Shown here piece by piece: positions 11,596-24,006 of a DNA stretch of 64,000 nucleotides (positions are counted from its first letter, which is position 1; every line of letters starts with the position of its first letter). The stretch is from Acholoe squamosa (Eukaryota > Annelida > Polychaeta > Phyllodocida > Polynoidae), in NCBI GenBank assembly GCA_949317995.1, contig OX439045.1, forward strand, positions 7,559,674-7,623,673. The letters run 5' to 3'. The notes under the pieces are model-generated. The model ran no database searches, had not been told where the DNA came from, and saw nothing but the letters and a program-made list of their open reading frames with translations. Position numbers and translations under genes: made by a program.

Positions 11596-13618
11596 ATGGG
11601 GAGACTGAGAGTTGCACCCATACTGCTAACTATGCTGTTATTATATATTATTGAACCACTTGCTGCAGGCTATACCCCTGTGGTGAGACAACATAGGAGT
11701 AGTATTCAAACCTAGCCCTCAACCTTTGGTCAATGGACATACCACCACAACACTGTTGCTAGCTATTCCATACAAGATACCTCGGGCACCCGTTACCCAA
11801 GGATCCATAAGGGATAGAATACTCCAGTTGACCACTCCTACTCTACAAGATCACACCTCTGGTCAAATTATCCAACAAGCCAAGGAGCTTGACATCTTGC
11901 TGGAAATTGCAGACAAGGAGATAAATGAAACCTTAGCCTCCATCAAATTGTTTTTATCTAACCCCATAAACACATTGGACAAAGCCAAAAGAGAGGCCAT
12001 ACTGGGTTTTCTAGCACCCCTATTTCATGGTGTACTAGGTCTAGCCACAGTAGAAGATGTAAACCAAGTTATGGGACAGCTTAAGAACATAGATGACATA
12101 TTAAGGAAATTTGCTAAACAAGATCAGGAAGCAGCTTATCTCATTGAAAAGATCACAGACAGACAAGATAAGTTTGTTGAAGCATACATCCAAGATAAGA
12201 GGGTACTGGACAGTACCATCAACACCATAGGTGACACCGTTAACCTATGGGCCTCTAACATGTTCAGGTCTCTTGACTCATATTCAAGGCACAAGAAAAC
12301 TCAAAGGGAGAAAGTGCAAGTATTAAATGATGCATTTATCATCATAGCATCAAGAATGAATACAGTGCAATCACTGCAAAGAACCAATGCAGCCCTGAGG
12401 ATGCTATCATCAGGAATCCTAACCCCTGATATAGTACCACCCTCAGACCTTGCTAGATACTTAATTGACATTAACAACAAACTTAGGATTACACACCCTG
12501 GAGCACAAGTTGCAATTAATGACTTAGATTTCTATTATTCTCAGAAGCTGACCTCATACACCTACTCAGCTCACCATATATATATTCATCTGGACATCAT
12601 AATTCAATCTACCATCTCTACCTTCAAACTATACCAAATGATTACATCACCCATGTCTATAGACACACAGGAGACCCCTACCAGAGGAGTCACCAGATTG
12701 CAAACCACAACTGAGTTCTTAGCAGTATCTTACAACGAATCATTATTCATCGAATTGGACTCAGCCGATATGCAGGCATGTTAAGGTACTACAGTAAAGG
12801 TATGCAGAGATGTAAATGGTAGAATTTATAAGCACAGGCCTACATGCCCTGTAGCCATTTTTACTAACCAGGCTCAACAGATTAAGGAACATTGCAAGTT
12901 TACAGTTTCACCACTGCAAGCACCTACCACCCATGCTATTTCCATTTCTGAAGATGAGTATCTGGTCACTACTAATGAACCCAATTACCTTATTAACTGC
13001 CATGGTAAAATGTCTGAAACTCGGAAAACCCAGTCCAACTCAATCATAGGTGTACCCTGTGGGTGCACAATCAGTGTAGGAGAATTTTCTCCTCCAAACA
13101 CAAGGTTGCCCTGTATTTCAACCTTATCATTTCATTACATTCTTAAGACAATTAATTTACCATTCATGGCAGCACTTAACCAAATTTCTGAAACCAAATT
13201 TCCCAGTAGTAAACTTTTCTAGAACCCTAGACAAACTACAGGAAAATCCAATCATGGATGATATTACTCAACTAAATCTAGAGCCCTTTGCCAAAACACT
13301 ATTAAAAGATGGTTCCAACCTTGATCAGGCAATGGAAACACACTACGTAGAATCACACCTAAGTAGAGTTACAGAGCATCCAATTTTCCAAATCTTAGGA
13401 CTCATCTTAGGGATATCAGCTCACATTTTTATAGTATACATACTCCTCAAACTATACAGACTAGGAGGGACTGTAGCCTACCTGCCTACAGCCAAAGCAT
13501 TCAGACTAGTCACTGAGCTGCCCCTACACAAATTGCTCCTAGATAAGAATCCTACCAAAAAACCCCTACAGAGGAAACCCACACCCCTTTCCTTACAATT
13601 CAGGAAACCCACACCCTG
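11596..13618 (+). pseudogene. env: Gypsy-A envelope-like glycoprotein gene, frameshifted
   Basis: It starts with a typical signal peptide (MGRLR then a leucine-rich core ending in an ALA-type site). About 100 codons in, a basic KAKR stretch precedes a glycine/hydrophobic segment, 'GFLAPLFHGVLGL'. A long heptad-rich, coiled-coil-like region follows, as in class-I fusion proteins of the baculovirus F / errantivirus Env group. Further on are a cysteine-rich block ('GVPCGCTISVGEF') and a transmembrane segment near 13385-13470 ('LGISAHIFIVYILL'). The copy is broken by a short deletion near 11690, a stop at 12782-12784 and a deletion near 13200. These are breaks relative to the second copy at 29816-32602. 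Family assignment is by layout, not by a search. Confidence 0.75.
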
Positions 13619-13630
13619 ATAATTGCTATA

Positions 13631-14239
13631 TTGTTTACCCTGACCATCTACTCAGCCTACAGAATAATGAAGTACCTTAAGAAATTTGCACAGACACATT
13701 GTGGTAAGAAATATGTGGCCAAGCACACAAATCCCACATTATATTTTAAAATATATTGTGGAGACTCAAACTTCGCGCTACCCTTGAGGCCAATACCACA
13801 TGAATTTGATGAGATTAAATCAGCAGCTGCCCCAACTTATAAAGATATAGTGGTTAAAACCTTCCCACTACCCAAGGCTATATTTACCTGGAATGGACCA
13901 GCAGTTATAACAACACAGAGAGGAGAATTTGCTTATCACCTCCCTCAGGGGATACACCTACCTTGGCGCACTAGGTTCAGCACGATACCAGCCCTTAAAA
14001 ACAAAGGACTGTACTACTCCATGCTTCTCCAAAATGATTGTGGCACCAGGGCGGTGACCATGACAGCACCGGAAAATACAACAGATATAATTATTGATGA
14101 GCAACAGGAGGAGACCACAAGGTCAAACATGCAGACTATTGCTAATTATCTAAACCACCAACCCTCCCCAGTCACTGTGGAAGCAGCCTATACTGCCCAC
14201 AGCCTAGACTGCCCCCAGTCCACCACCACGAGATACTGA
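13631..14239 (+). CDS. unrecognised ORF downstream of env, 202 codons
   Basis: An open frame directly after the env transmembrane segment, in a different frame. Its upstream edge is hydrophobic ('ILFTLTIYSAYRIM'), so it could be a second membrane segment or the displaced cytoplasmic tail of Env. The remainder is soluble-looking, with 'HLPQGIHLPWRTRF', a few cysteines and a Q/T-rich C-terminus. I recognise no domain. About 370 bp of this stretch (equivalent to 13505-13870) are missing from the second env copy, while the following 200 bp are kept. It may be an accessory gene or an unusually long Env tail. Confidence 0.5.
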   Translation: MFTLTIYSAYRIMKYLKKFAQTHCGKKYVAKHTNPTLYFKIYCGDSNFALPLRPIPHEFDEIKSAAAPTYKDIVVKTFPLPKAIFTWNGPAVITTQRGEFAYHLPQGIHLPWRTRFSTIPALKNKGLYYSMLLQNDCGTRAVTMTAPENTTDIIIDEQQEETTRSNMQTIANYLNHQPSPVTVEAAYTAHSLDCPQSTTTRY

Positions 14240-15562
14240 GATGACATATCTCACACATGACACACACCTCCACTGTCAATTAATTTTATCTAAGTATTGA
14301 AAAATTATTTTAGAAAAAAAATATATACACAGCCACTTGTTGATGTATAATATGAAAATCTATGGTATTCTCACAAAATCTTGATGATTAATGCGTGCAT
14401 ACACGCGCAAATTGTACTAAGTAATTTAGAAAGTGTACAAATCTAAAGTAATATACATGAATGCAAGGTAGATAACTAAGACAGTTTTTGTACCACATTA
14501 GCACTTGTATACTATACCAAGGTTTACTTAAAGCAACACACTTTATGTAACCAAGAAATTGTTGAAAATGAAATGTGTGAAATGTAGAAATGTATAAGAA
14601 AAATCTTATACAAAAAAAAAGAATATATTCAAAATGACTCGCGAAAAATGTTGAAATGTAAAGTAATTACTTAAGATACTCACCAAATAATCTTTTTCAG
14701 GGAAATGTACTCAAGAAGCATACTGGCGGTATGCTCCTTAAATGCTAGGGAAAAGTCAATTAAAGCACCGGCCCACTGTGGAAATTGCCAATTAATTACC
14801 CATATAGCAAAATTACAGAGTAACTCAGAGACAATCAAGTCTATTGTACATAATGTACTCCGTTTTTCCGGTCCTCGGAAAATTTGTCTCAAGAAAATTC
14901 CCCAAAATTGTATTTTGTGTACCTAGATTGTACATTTGTACTCAATTGCACTCTAAATTGTATGTTTGCACACTAAAGTGTACGTTTGTACCCAATTGCA
15001 CGCTAAATTGTATGTTTGCACACTAGATTGTACGTTTATACCCAATTGCACACTAAATTGTATGTTTGCATACTAAATTGTAAGTTTGTACCCAATTGCA
15101 CGCTAAATTGTATGTTTGCATACTAGATTGTACGTTAGTATCCAATTGTACGCCAAATTTATATATTATTCACCATAATTGTATGATGTACACAAATTTG
15201 TATTTTTGTACCCCAAAATTGAAAATGTAGAGGCAGATACACCAATTTATAGAAAGAATAAGGCAACTTCAAAGCCATGTTGTAAGTCAAGCATACTTAA
15301 TTCTGTTTGGCATCCAAACCAGAAAGTTGCACAATTTATGCTCAAATAACTAGAATTAAGGAAATGTATTTTTACCCAAAAAAAAAAGGATGTTATACAT
15401 ACTGACTAGCTCTACCACAAAAATTGTATTTGAAGCACTCCCTATTACTTCAAATCCTCTTACATACAGTATGTAATTAGAAATAAGGTAAAAAATATAT
15501 TGTACATTCCCTGTGCGAAATGACGGAGTTTCGCCTCTCTTTGGGGGAGGGGGAGTATTCTA
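14240..15562 (+). other. Gypsy-A 3' untranslated region, AT-rich, with tandem repeats and polypurine tract
   Basis: No coding potential. From about 14925 to 15170 an imperfect tandem repeat (period close to 50 bp, built from two halves such as 'ctaaattgtatgtttgca' and 'cgtttgtacccaattgcac') fills the middle. Just before the right LTR there is a purine-rich run, gggggagggggag (15542-15554), a good candidate for the polypurine tract that primes plus-strand synthesis. It lies 8 bp upstream of the TGACG start, slightly further than usual. Confidence 0.7.
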
Positions 15563-16700
<1,138 letters not shown>

Positions 16701-17590
16701 GTGTGGAAATTACCTGTATATTAACATTTGTATTTACCCCCTCCTTCTATGAAACCTCCCCCGTCTCCGAGCTCCGTGCATCCAACTGGCTATTGCGTCT
16801 GTCTGTTCGTCTGCAGTTTTCACACTGTGACGAGAATCACTTTTCCAAGTTATCTCACGATTTATTCACTTCTAGGCCCTTCCGTGGAATGCTTTTTCCC
16901 TAGAGTAAAGCTATTCTACCTGGCTGAATCCATATTGTTGCCCAGTTAAGATTTTAAAATGTTTTATGTTGCTTTTCTCTTTGGTTTCCATCTGAACCAT
17001 AAATCACACACTACGCTCATTGAGGCAGTCCTATCATGCACCATTATCGTGAATATGGCGCAACTGAGGGTTCAGCGAAAAGCAAACTTTGCCGTACAAG
17101 ACACAGCACTTTCCCGCGCCTGTGGTGCTACCCATGCAGTATCGATCACGGTCCTTCATTAAATATATTCAGGCCTATGTTCTTTCTTTCGTTCACCATC
17201 ATCACAGCGCCGTAGGCACTGGTACTGATACATAACATGTTCTGCCTAAGCTGAATAAACCAGTGATAACTGGAATAGCACCAATAAGAGCTTGATATTC
17301 CTACTCCCTATATACCACTAGTCATATGATATTTCTCATATGACAACTTGATCATGCACAATCACTAGTATGACACTAACATAAGCTATCTTTTATTAAT
17401 CATGACTATACCTTTGCCAATATATGATTGTCAGTAATATAATCTATTAATATTTCTAGTGACTGCCCGTGCAACATTTTTGCATTTAGCTATCTAGGTA
17501 TCATCAGATTTAGTTTGATATATAGGAAAAAGAAGAAACCAAATCATATCACTCAGTTCAGATTCTCCCTCTACAAGATTCACTATGAGG
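16701..17590. other. no gene seen; may include the true end of the Gypsy-A LTR
   Basis: No ORF with recognisable motifs and no repeat paired elsewhere in the window. If the LTR is longer than the shared part, its terminal CA and the 4-6 bp target duplication should lie here. Confidence 0.4.
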
Positions 17591-18088
17591 AGTGACGTCA
17601 TGATGAGGGTGACACTGTATGACGTCATTATACCAGTGTAACGGTTGTCTGTGTTACAGCAGGAGTTTATAGAACACCATGATGAGTGATGTCGTGATGA
17701 GGGTTACACTGTATGATGTCATACCAGTGTAACAGTTGTCTGTGTTACAGCAGGAGTTTATAGAACACCATGACGAGTGACGTCGTGATGAGGGTTACAC
17801 TGTATGATGTCATACCAGTGCTACAGTTGTCTGTGTTACAGCAGGAGTTTATAGAACACCATGACGAGTGACGTCGTGATGAGGGTTACACTGTATGATG
17901 TCATACCAGTGTAACTATTGTCTGTGTTACAGCAGGAGTTTATAGAACACCATGACAAGTGACGTCGTGATGAGGGTGACACTGTATTTCATCATACGAG
18001 TGTAACAGTTGTCTGTGTTACAGCAGGAGTTTATAGAACACCATGACGAGTGATGTTGTGATGAGGGTGATACTGTATGACGTCTTAA
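17591..18088. repeat. 91-bp tandem repeat array, about 5.5 units
   Basis: Units start at 17591, 17685, 17776, 17867, 17958 and 18049, a constant 91-bp period after a first unit of 94 bp. Each carries 'gtgacgtcgtgatgaggg', 'tctgtgttacagcaggag' and 'tatagaacaccatga'. The CRE-like motif TGACGTCA or a near relative occurs up to twice per unit. Not coding. Confidence 0.9.
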
Positions 18089-18779
18089 TGCACCACTGTT
18101 GGGACCCATACATTTGTACATACTTGAATTGCAGTGTGCTCATACTCAGTCACTCAGAAATTTATCCATTTTGGGAACTCTTAGAAATTTCTATGCAAAT
18201 TGTTTTTTTAGAATTAACAGAAAAATCTAAAGACAGGTATGTTTTTCTTTTTTATTTTCTTTTGCCAGCCGATTGAGAGGAATTTTGAGCAACTTTTTTT
18301 GACAAGTGTTTACAAGTCACTTCCAGGACAATCAAAGGAATTTAATTTACTGTAATTGTAAGTCTCTTATGAGTGCTGGGAACCAATCTTAATCACTAAA
18401 AACAATATTCAAATATGTACCTGTCTCAGCTTGAGGCCAGGGGTAAAGGGGTATTGAAATCAAAAAGTGCCCGGACACATAAATGGGCCACTGTGGTAAG
18501 TTAATTTAATTCCTACCTGGTAGCAGTTTCTTTGAAGTTTCAAAAGTGTATTGGCCATAAAGCCTTTAACATAGATATTTTCAGTCTATAGCCATAATAT
18601 ATACATATAACAAGTACAGTTTGTGGGTGATATGAAGGAGGGAAAAAACAATGTTGGGTACCAAGACTGATTTCAGTGGTTTCCATGAGCTGTAGTTGTA
18701 CATTATCCTTAATCTCAATTATAATACTTATAGTACAGATATGTGATAGTTACATGCATTGCAACATATCAGCATTACA

Positions 18780-20160
18780 TTACACAATTATTTTCGTTAT
18801 ATGCTGCTTAAAAGTTTGTAGATCTTTGACTTTTTGAACTTTTTCTGGTAGTAAGTCCCACAGTAACATGCCCCTGTACAGAGGGCCTTGTCTATACAAT
18901 TCACAGTTGGGTCTAGCGATTTTTAGCTTAAGACGACTACTGCTTCTTAGGTTTCTTACAACAACCATGAGGTTTGTCTCATCACTACTAACCCTGTAGA
19001 TTAAATTCAACAGAGCTCATTTACATCTCACAAGTATCATGTAGATATGGAACATGTACATCCAGGGGGAATCTGATTCTAAAACTCATCCTGAGGAAGT
19101 TGTTTTGACGGATCTGTAAGTGGTTGACAACTGAAACTGGGCCACTGTCCAAGATAAGGTGACAGTATTCCAATATGGGAAGTACCATTTGTCTATATAT
19201 TTTTAGTGTTACATCCTTGCTTATATATTTTCATATCTTGCACAACTGTAAGTATTTTACATGTACAGTATGGTCCATTTATTTACAATGATCTTTGAGA
19301 TTCAGATGTTTACCAATGACTACACCAAGATAGTTGAAAGATATGACATTTTTAAGTACAGACCCATTCAGTGTTAAGTTACATCTATCCATGTTAAGTC
19401 TAGTGTTGATTGGATAACACCACAGAGTTTGTGTCTTTTTAACATTTACAGTCAACTTGTTCTTATGACACCAGTCACCAATGTTATCAATGTCAGCTTT
19501 GAGTTGTCTTGCCATTATATTTACTGTTTGACCATGGAATAATATTGCAAGATCATCTGCATATAAACAGTAACTGCATTGTTTGATATTCAAACATATA
19601 TCATTGAAATACACAATAAATAACAGTGGTCCGAGAACAGACCCTTGTGGCACTCCACAGGTAATGCTTTCAACGTTAGACAGTTTTCCATTAGCTCAAA
19701 TTCGTTGTTTTCTACCTTTTAAGTAACTATGAAACCAGCTCAGACTTCTGTCACTACAACCTAATTTTGTTAATCTATCAAAAATAATTGAATAGTCACA
19801 AGTGTCAAAAGCTTTTTTAAGATCTAGAAAAAGTATGGCTGAGAAACTTACTTTATTTCTATTTTCTAATAATTCCTGTATCAAATGAAATACAGCATCA
19901 ACCGTAGAGCGTCCAGGTAAGAACCCAAATTGATTCTTCACAATAATGTCATGTCCTAGTAAATATGATATAAATTGTCTGTGTACAACCTTCTCAAGTA
20001 ATTTTGAGAAGTAAGGTTATGGGTCTCCACAAATCTCGTAAAGATCCACTCTTTGGAAGGGGTACAATAGTTCCAACCTTTAATACATCAGGTACAGTAC
20101 CATTAGTGAAGCAACTGTTAATTAGTTTAACAAGTTTAACAAGACCAAATCACTCTGCAC
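18780..20160 (-). mobile_element. 5'-truncated non-LTR retrotransposon (CR1/L2/Jockey-like RT)
   Basis: Reading on the minus strand, the RT fingers/palm begin near 20150 ('GTIVPLPKSGSLRDLWRPI' region), then 'NQFGFLPGRSTVDAVFHLI' and 'ILFLDLKKAFDTCDY' (motif A, D). The series continues with 'MPQGSVLGPLLFIVYFNDI' (motif B), 'YADDLAILF' (catalytic ADD) and 'ISFNYLGVVI'. After a damaged stretch, the typical C-terminal tail is at 18780-19010 ('YRGMLLWDLLPEKVQ'). The endonuclease domain and ORF1 are absent, as expected for 5' truncation. Several frameshifts and stops separate the blocks, so it is dead. Between 19010 and 19279 only degraded thumb sequence remains. No poly-A tail is obvious. Confidence 0.85.
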
Positions 20161-20216
20161 CCTATGGTTGTTTACCACAGAGTTCCAGAGAGTGAAAAGC
20201 TAAAAAATGTGATCTA

Positions 20217-20605
20217 TGTAGGTGTTAGTGAGGTGACTTCTCACTCGTTCCCGACTACACTGACTTTCATCTCCCAGCTTCTTCAAGAGATAAGGAAAGT
20301 GGAACCCAACCTCAAGCACATCCACTTTGTTACCGACTCCCCTACCTCTCAGTACAGAAACCGGTACTCCTGTGAGCTGATGCACAGGGCATTTGGGATG
20401 TTCGGTGTACGGATCACATGGAATTGGCAGGTGCAACCTGAGACAGTGAAGATTTCTTTGCTTAGAACAAAGTCAGTTGAGAATGAATCTGCAAGCAAAG
20501 TCGTAAAGTCTTAGAATTCACCCACTGTCAAGGACATCCTTTTTTACCACCAGGCAACTGTCTACGCGGACAAGCTGTACCTGAGAGGAAGCCTAGATTT
20601 CCCCT
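20217..20605 (+). pseudogene. partial second copy of the GKGPCDG transposase-like gene
   Basis: Nearly identical to 21391-21880, but lacking an internal 117 bp (39 codons, in frame) that carries the HGKGPCDGIGG motif. 'NW' is followed directly by 'QVQPET'. It retains 'HFVTDSPTSQYRNR'. Its left end abuts the truncated LINE, so the two relics were brought together by a rearrangement. Not functional. Confidence 0.7.
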
Positions 20606-20766
20606 AAAAGTCTTAATATTTATCCTTCATTTTATTGATTTGACACCCATGTCGGGTGTAAAAAGAGAGGGGTGTGCTTATTAGAGCAGGTGCGCTTAAT
20701 AGATTGAATATGGTAGGTACTCCCCCAGAGGGTCAGCATGAACCTCCAGTTAAGTATTTTTAGTTC

Positions 20767-21110
20767 AACAAGCCAGTAGTTGCAGAGGTCACTGAACCCG
20801 ACCTGGCCACCAACAAGAAGGATTCCTTGTCAGACCTCTGTGTCAAGGTGGACAAGCCAGTAGTTGCAGAGGCCACTGAACCCGACCTGGCCAGCGATAA
20901 GAAGGATTCCTCTTCAGACATCCATGTCAAGGTGGACAAGCCAGTAGTTGCAGAGGTTACTGAACCCGACCTGGCCACCGACAAGAAGGATTCCTCGTCA
21001 GACCTCCATGTCGAGGTGGACAAGCCAGTAGTTGCAGAGGCCACTGAACCCGACCTGGCCAGCGATAAGAAGGATTCCTCGTCAGACCTCTGTGGCGAGG
21101 TGGACAAGCC
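20767..21110 (+). repeat. 84-bp coding-type tandem repeats (four units plus)
   Basis: Repeats start at 20767, 20851, 20935, 21019 and 21103 (partial). Because 84 is divisible by three, one forward frame reads as a 28-residue repeat, 'VDKPVVAEATEPDLASDKKD' followed by SSSDLHV-type wording. It is acidic and lacks structure-forming residues. The array lies directly upstream of the transposase-like ORF and may be its N-terminal linker. A frameshift separates the two. Confidence 0.8.
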
Positions 21111-21117
21111 TCTATAC

Positions 21118-21803
21118 TCAGCTTCAAGCATTGGGATACAGAGGAGAGAAATTACAAAGAGAGGACTGTGTACCACACCATCCTGGTGAAGAAGAAGCTG
21201 ACCTCCGACCAGTTTAAGCTCCGCTTCTTGACTGAGCTGGAACCTTTCCGGGAACACCAAGCCCTCGTGGAGGCTCAGTATGAGAACACCCACACACTTA
21301 AGGAAACCCTTCCGGAAGACCATGTCATATGTCAAATGGACTATGTGGAGAACTGGGCGACATCTTTCATGAGAGAGATTTCCACCTATGTAGGTGTTAG
21401 TGAGGTGACTTCTCACTCGTTCCCGACTACACTGACTTTCATCTCCCAGCTTCTTCAAAAGATAAGGAAAGTGGAACCCAACCTCAAGCACATCCACTTT
21501 GTTACCGACTCCCCTACCTCTCAGTACAGAAACCGGTACTCCTGTGAGCTGCTGCACAGGGCATTTGGGATGTTTGGTGTACGGATCACATGGAATTGGC
21601 TAGAGGCAGGACACGGAAAAGGTCCATGTGATGGGATTGGAGGAGCAGTGAAGAGCATGGCTGACAGGATTGTGAAAAATTCAGGTTCTATTCAAAATGC
21701 AGACGAGTTTGTTGAGCAGGTGCAACCTGAGACAGTGAAGCTTTCTCTGCTTAGAACAAAGTCAGTTGAGATCGAATCTGCCAGCAAAGTCGTAAAGTCT
21801 TAG
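21118..21803 (+). pseudogene. transposase-like protein of the 'GKGPCDG' type
   Basis: The open frame extends upstream of the first ATG (21168) to about 21118 ('FKHWDTEERNYKERTV'). Visible blocks in order are 'HVICQMDYVENWATSFMRE', 'LKHIHFVTDSPTSQYRNR' and 'ITWNWLEAGHGKGPCDGIGG'. I recognise this from multicopy invertebrate proteins that look transposon-derived. The acidic residues in QMDY, VTDSP and WLEAG could form a D-D-E set of an RNase-H-fold transposase, which is inference. The expected middle part between MREIS and VGVSEV appears shortened. A stop at 21801 ends it; the same frame then reads 'DILFYHQATVYADKLYLRG' before further stops. Confidence 0.6.
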
Positions 21804-22043
21804 AATTCACCCGCTGTCAAGGACATCCTTTTTTACCACCAGGCAACTGTCTACGCGGACAAGCTGTACCTGAGAGGAACTTCATGTTACCAGTAGTGTT
21901 GCATGGCAGAGGGTGACCCACAGCCGATGTGTGATCCCTGGGATGCAAAGCCTGTGAAACAACCTAAGGCTACCACCGTGAGGAAAAAAAGGCACACAGT
22001 GTGATCGACTGGGGAACCAGAAGAGGAAGGAGGAGAGCTGCCC

Positions 22044-22349
22044 TTGGTTCGTGTCCAGGCCCCTCCTGTCCAACTAGAAGTTGACCCAGAAGATGAGATT
22101 GTGGAGGACACAGCTGGCTTCAATGTTCCCGGCATTACAGAGGAAGTCTTCAGCAGCGACAAGGAGTACGGTCATCTCGATGACTATGTCTTCAACCTCC
22201 GCCGTGCTGCTGAAAGGAGCCGACGCCGGTCAGGGAAGGGAATTAAGAGGAACACCTCTTCTGCAAGTGCCTCTACTCCAAACGCTGGTGACACCGATTG
22301 TGATAACGATAATGTTGACTCCTTCTCCTCTGCCTCAGATTCTGACTAA
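22044..22349 (+). CDS. acidic/serine-rich ORF, possible C-terminal part of the transposase-like gene
   Basis: 101 codons, acidic at first ('EVDPEDEIVEDTAGF') and ending in a basic patch ('RRAAERSRRRSGKGIKR') and a D/S-rich tail. No recognised domain. It lies 240 bp downstream on the same strand and, through a gap with stops, could be the last exon or the decayed C-terminus of the preceding gene. Weakly supported as a separate gene. Confidence 0.3.
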   Translation: MVRVQAPPVQLEVDPEDEIVEDTAGFNVPGITEEVFSSDKEYGHLDDYVFNLRRAAERSRRRSGKGIKRNTSSASASTPNAGDTDCDNDNVDSFSSASDSD

Positions 22350-22381
22350 AATCCTGACAAAGACTTAAGTGATTCTGAGTC

Positions 22382-23038
22382 TTGACTTGTATGAAACTGG
22401 CGAAGCTAATAGAAAAAGGTTAATAAGAAGTGGGTCATGTACATGTATGTATACATTCATCTTAGATTTACCGTCGTGGCAAGGTTTCCAACCGACGATG
22501 TTTTTGATCGTGAGACATACACAGGAAGTAGGGTAGCTTTGCCTGCATATGGGGGGGGGACAAAGGCAAGACTTTTCCTGTTGTTGATGTCATTTATCAA
22601 GCCAGAGCACAATGGAAAGACCACTGGAGAAGGTGATCTCTGTGCAACACACTCTGCTAAGTTTGGTTCATGGATGAAGGAGGTTTCTGACCGGCTGAAT
22701 GTTGACAATATTGCAGTCCAACTGTGGGTTCAGAACTCTTAAGTGGGACTATATGGTCCACCTTATATTTGTTACACAGAAATTGACACATTGCTTGTGA
22801 CCAATGGTTGCTGAATGAAACCACTTCATGGATACGGTTAACAGACAAATAGGGTTTCAAAAATGACTTCTCAAGATACGAAATGTTACTGTCATTTTTA
22901 TTCAGTTATGAAGAGAATGTGTAGAAATTTTTTTTTTTTTTGATATATCCACTTGAGCAGAAGGGCTACTGGATCTCCATTTGACTTGTATGAAACTGGC
23001 GAAGCTAATAGAAAAAGGTTAATAAGAAGTGGGTCTGA
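22382..23038 (+). repeat. pair of 56-bp direct repeats flanking about 545 bp
   Basis: The segment beginning 'ttgacttgtatgaaactggc' and ending 'aagaagtgggtc' occurs at 22382-22437 and again at 22983-23038, almost unchanged. The intervening DNA contains a 101-codon ORF with no recognisable domain. This may be a local tandem duplication or an insertion with a long flanking repeat. Confidence 0.7.
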
Positions 23039-23914
23039 CTGAGGATTACCTGACTCATCTTCTCCTGGCGAGACAACTCTAAGAGAGGTCCTCTACTCAT
23101 AAACCTTTGCTTTCTTTTCATGTTGTGTTACTTAGTAACGATAGGTATAAAAGACATAAAAAAAGTAAAGAAAAAGATTATTGTTTAACTCCTATGAAGT
23201 AATTTGGAGAGGTGTTCCTTTGAAAGAAAAAGAGGAATAGGTGACGTGAGACGGGTGAGACAAGAACACAGCTCAAATGTTAAGTGTAGATTGGGTGTGC
23301 GTTTTCCTGACTATTAACAACTAACTGAATGTATTCTTGTATACTACATGACCAAGATTTCAGCTTGCATGAAGAGGTTTCTGACCGAAGCCATAGTGCA
23401 AGGTTTCTGACCGATGAGGTTTCTGACCGAAGCCACTAACGCAGGGTTTCTGACTGACAAGGTTTCTGCTCAGTGGTTTTTGGCTGTAAGAGAGAGGAAG
23501 GATGAGGCTTTCTCTCTGTTAGAATGACTAGGATGTACCTGATACATGCCTCTACCAGATGGAAAGAAAAAACAGATTTATCTAGCGAAAATGTCACGGT
23601 GACGGAAAAGAGAAAAAGAGGGGACATTAATTTCTCTTTTAAAGTTGGCCTCAGACTTTTTTTCAACTGAAAAACACATATATGAAGCATATAGAAAAGG
23701 ATATCAGGAAAACAATCTCTTCTGGCAGTGAAGAAGACCCCTTTGGCGTTTTAGTTTAAAGTTAAATATTTTTCTTCCTCTTTCTGTGGACCTTTTAAGT
23801 CGGCCCGTCAGAAACCTTACTCAGCTCTAGAAGAATTCTTCAGCCGTAGGTAAAATGGGGTGACAAAACATATTTAACTTTTTTTTTCTTCTTCAAACAC
23901 ATGTAACAAGTAAT
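23039..23914. other. gene-free sequence with repeated 'gaggtttctgaccga' motif; left target of the Penelope element
   Basis: The words 'gaggtttctgaccga' and variants recur at about 23375-23470, and in reverse complement at 29740-29785 on the far side of the Penelope-like element. The two flanks were therefore probably one locus before that insertion. Bases 23899-23914 are the left target-site copy. Confidence 0.55.
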
Positions 23915-24006
23915 TTTTGTGAAAAAGTTTTGGTACCAGGCTACGCTGGTTCCCAAAAAAAAATTTTGGGAACCAGCGTAGTTCCCAGCTGGTTCCCAAA
24001 AAAATT

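Noticed and set aside
17591..18088. CRISPR array
   Set aside because: Whole 91-bp units repeat without unique spacers, and the genome is eukaryotic.
20760..21557. 265-codon minus-strand ORF with repeats
   Set aside because: It is the antisense of the 84-bp repeats and of the transposase-like gene, which has recognisable motifs on the plus strand.
23913..23990. 'gggaaccagcgta' foldback as a rho-type or host terminator
   Set aside because: It is better explained as the inverted 5' tail of the Penelope-like element plus an extra copy of the same motif.
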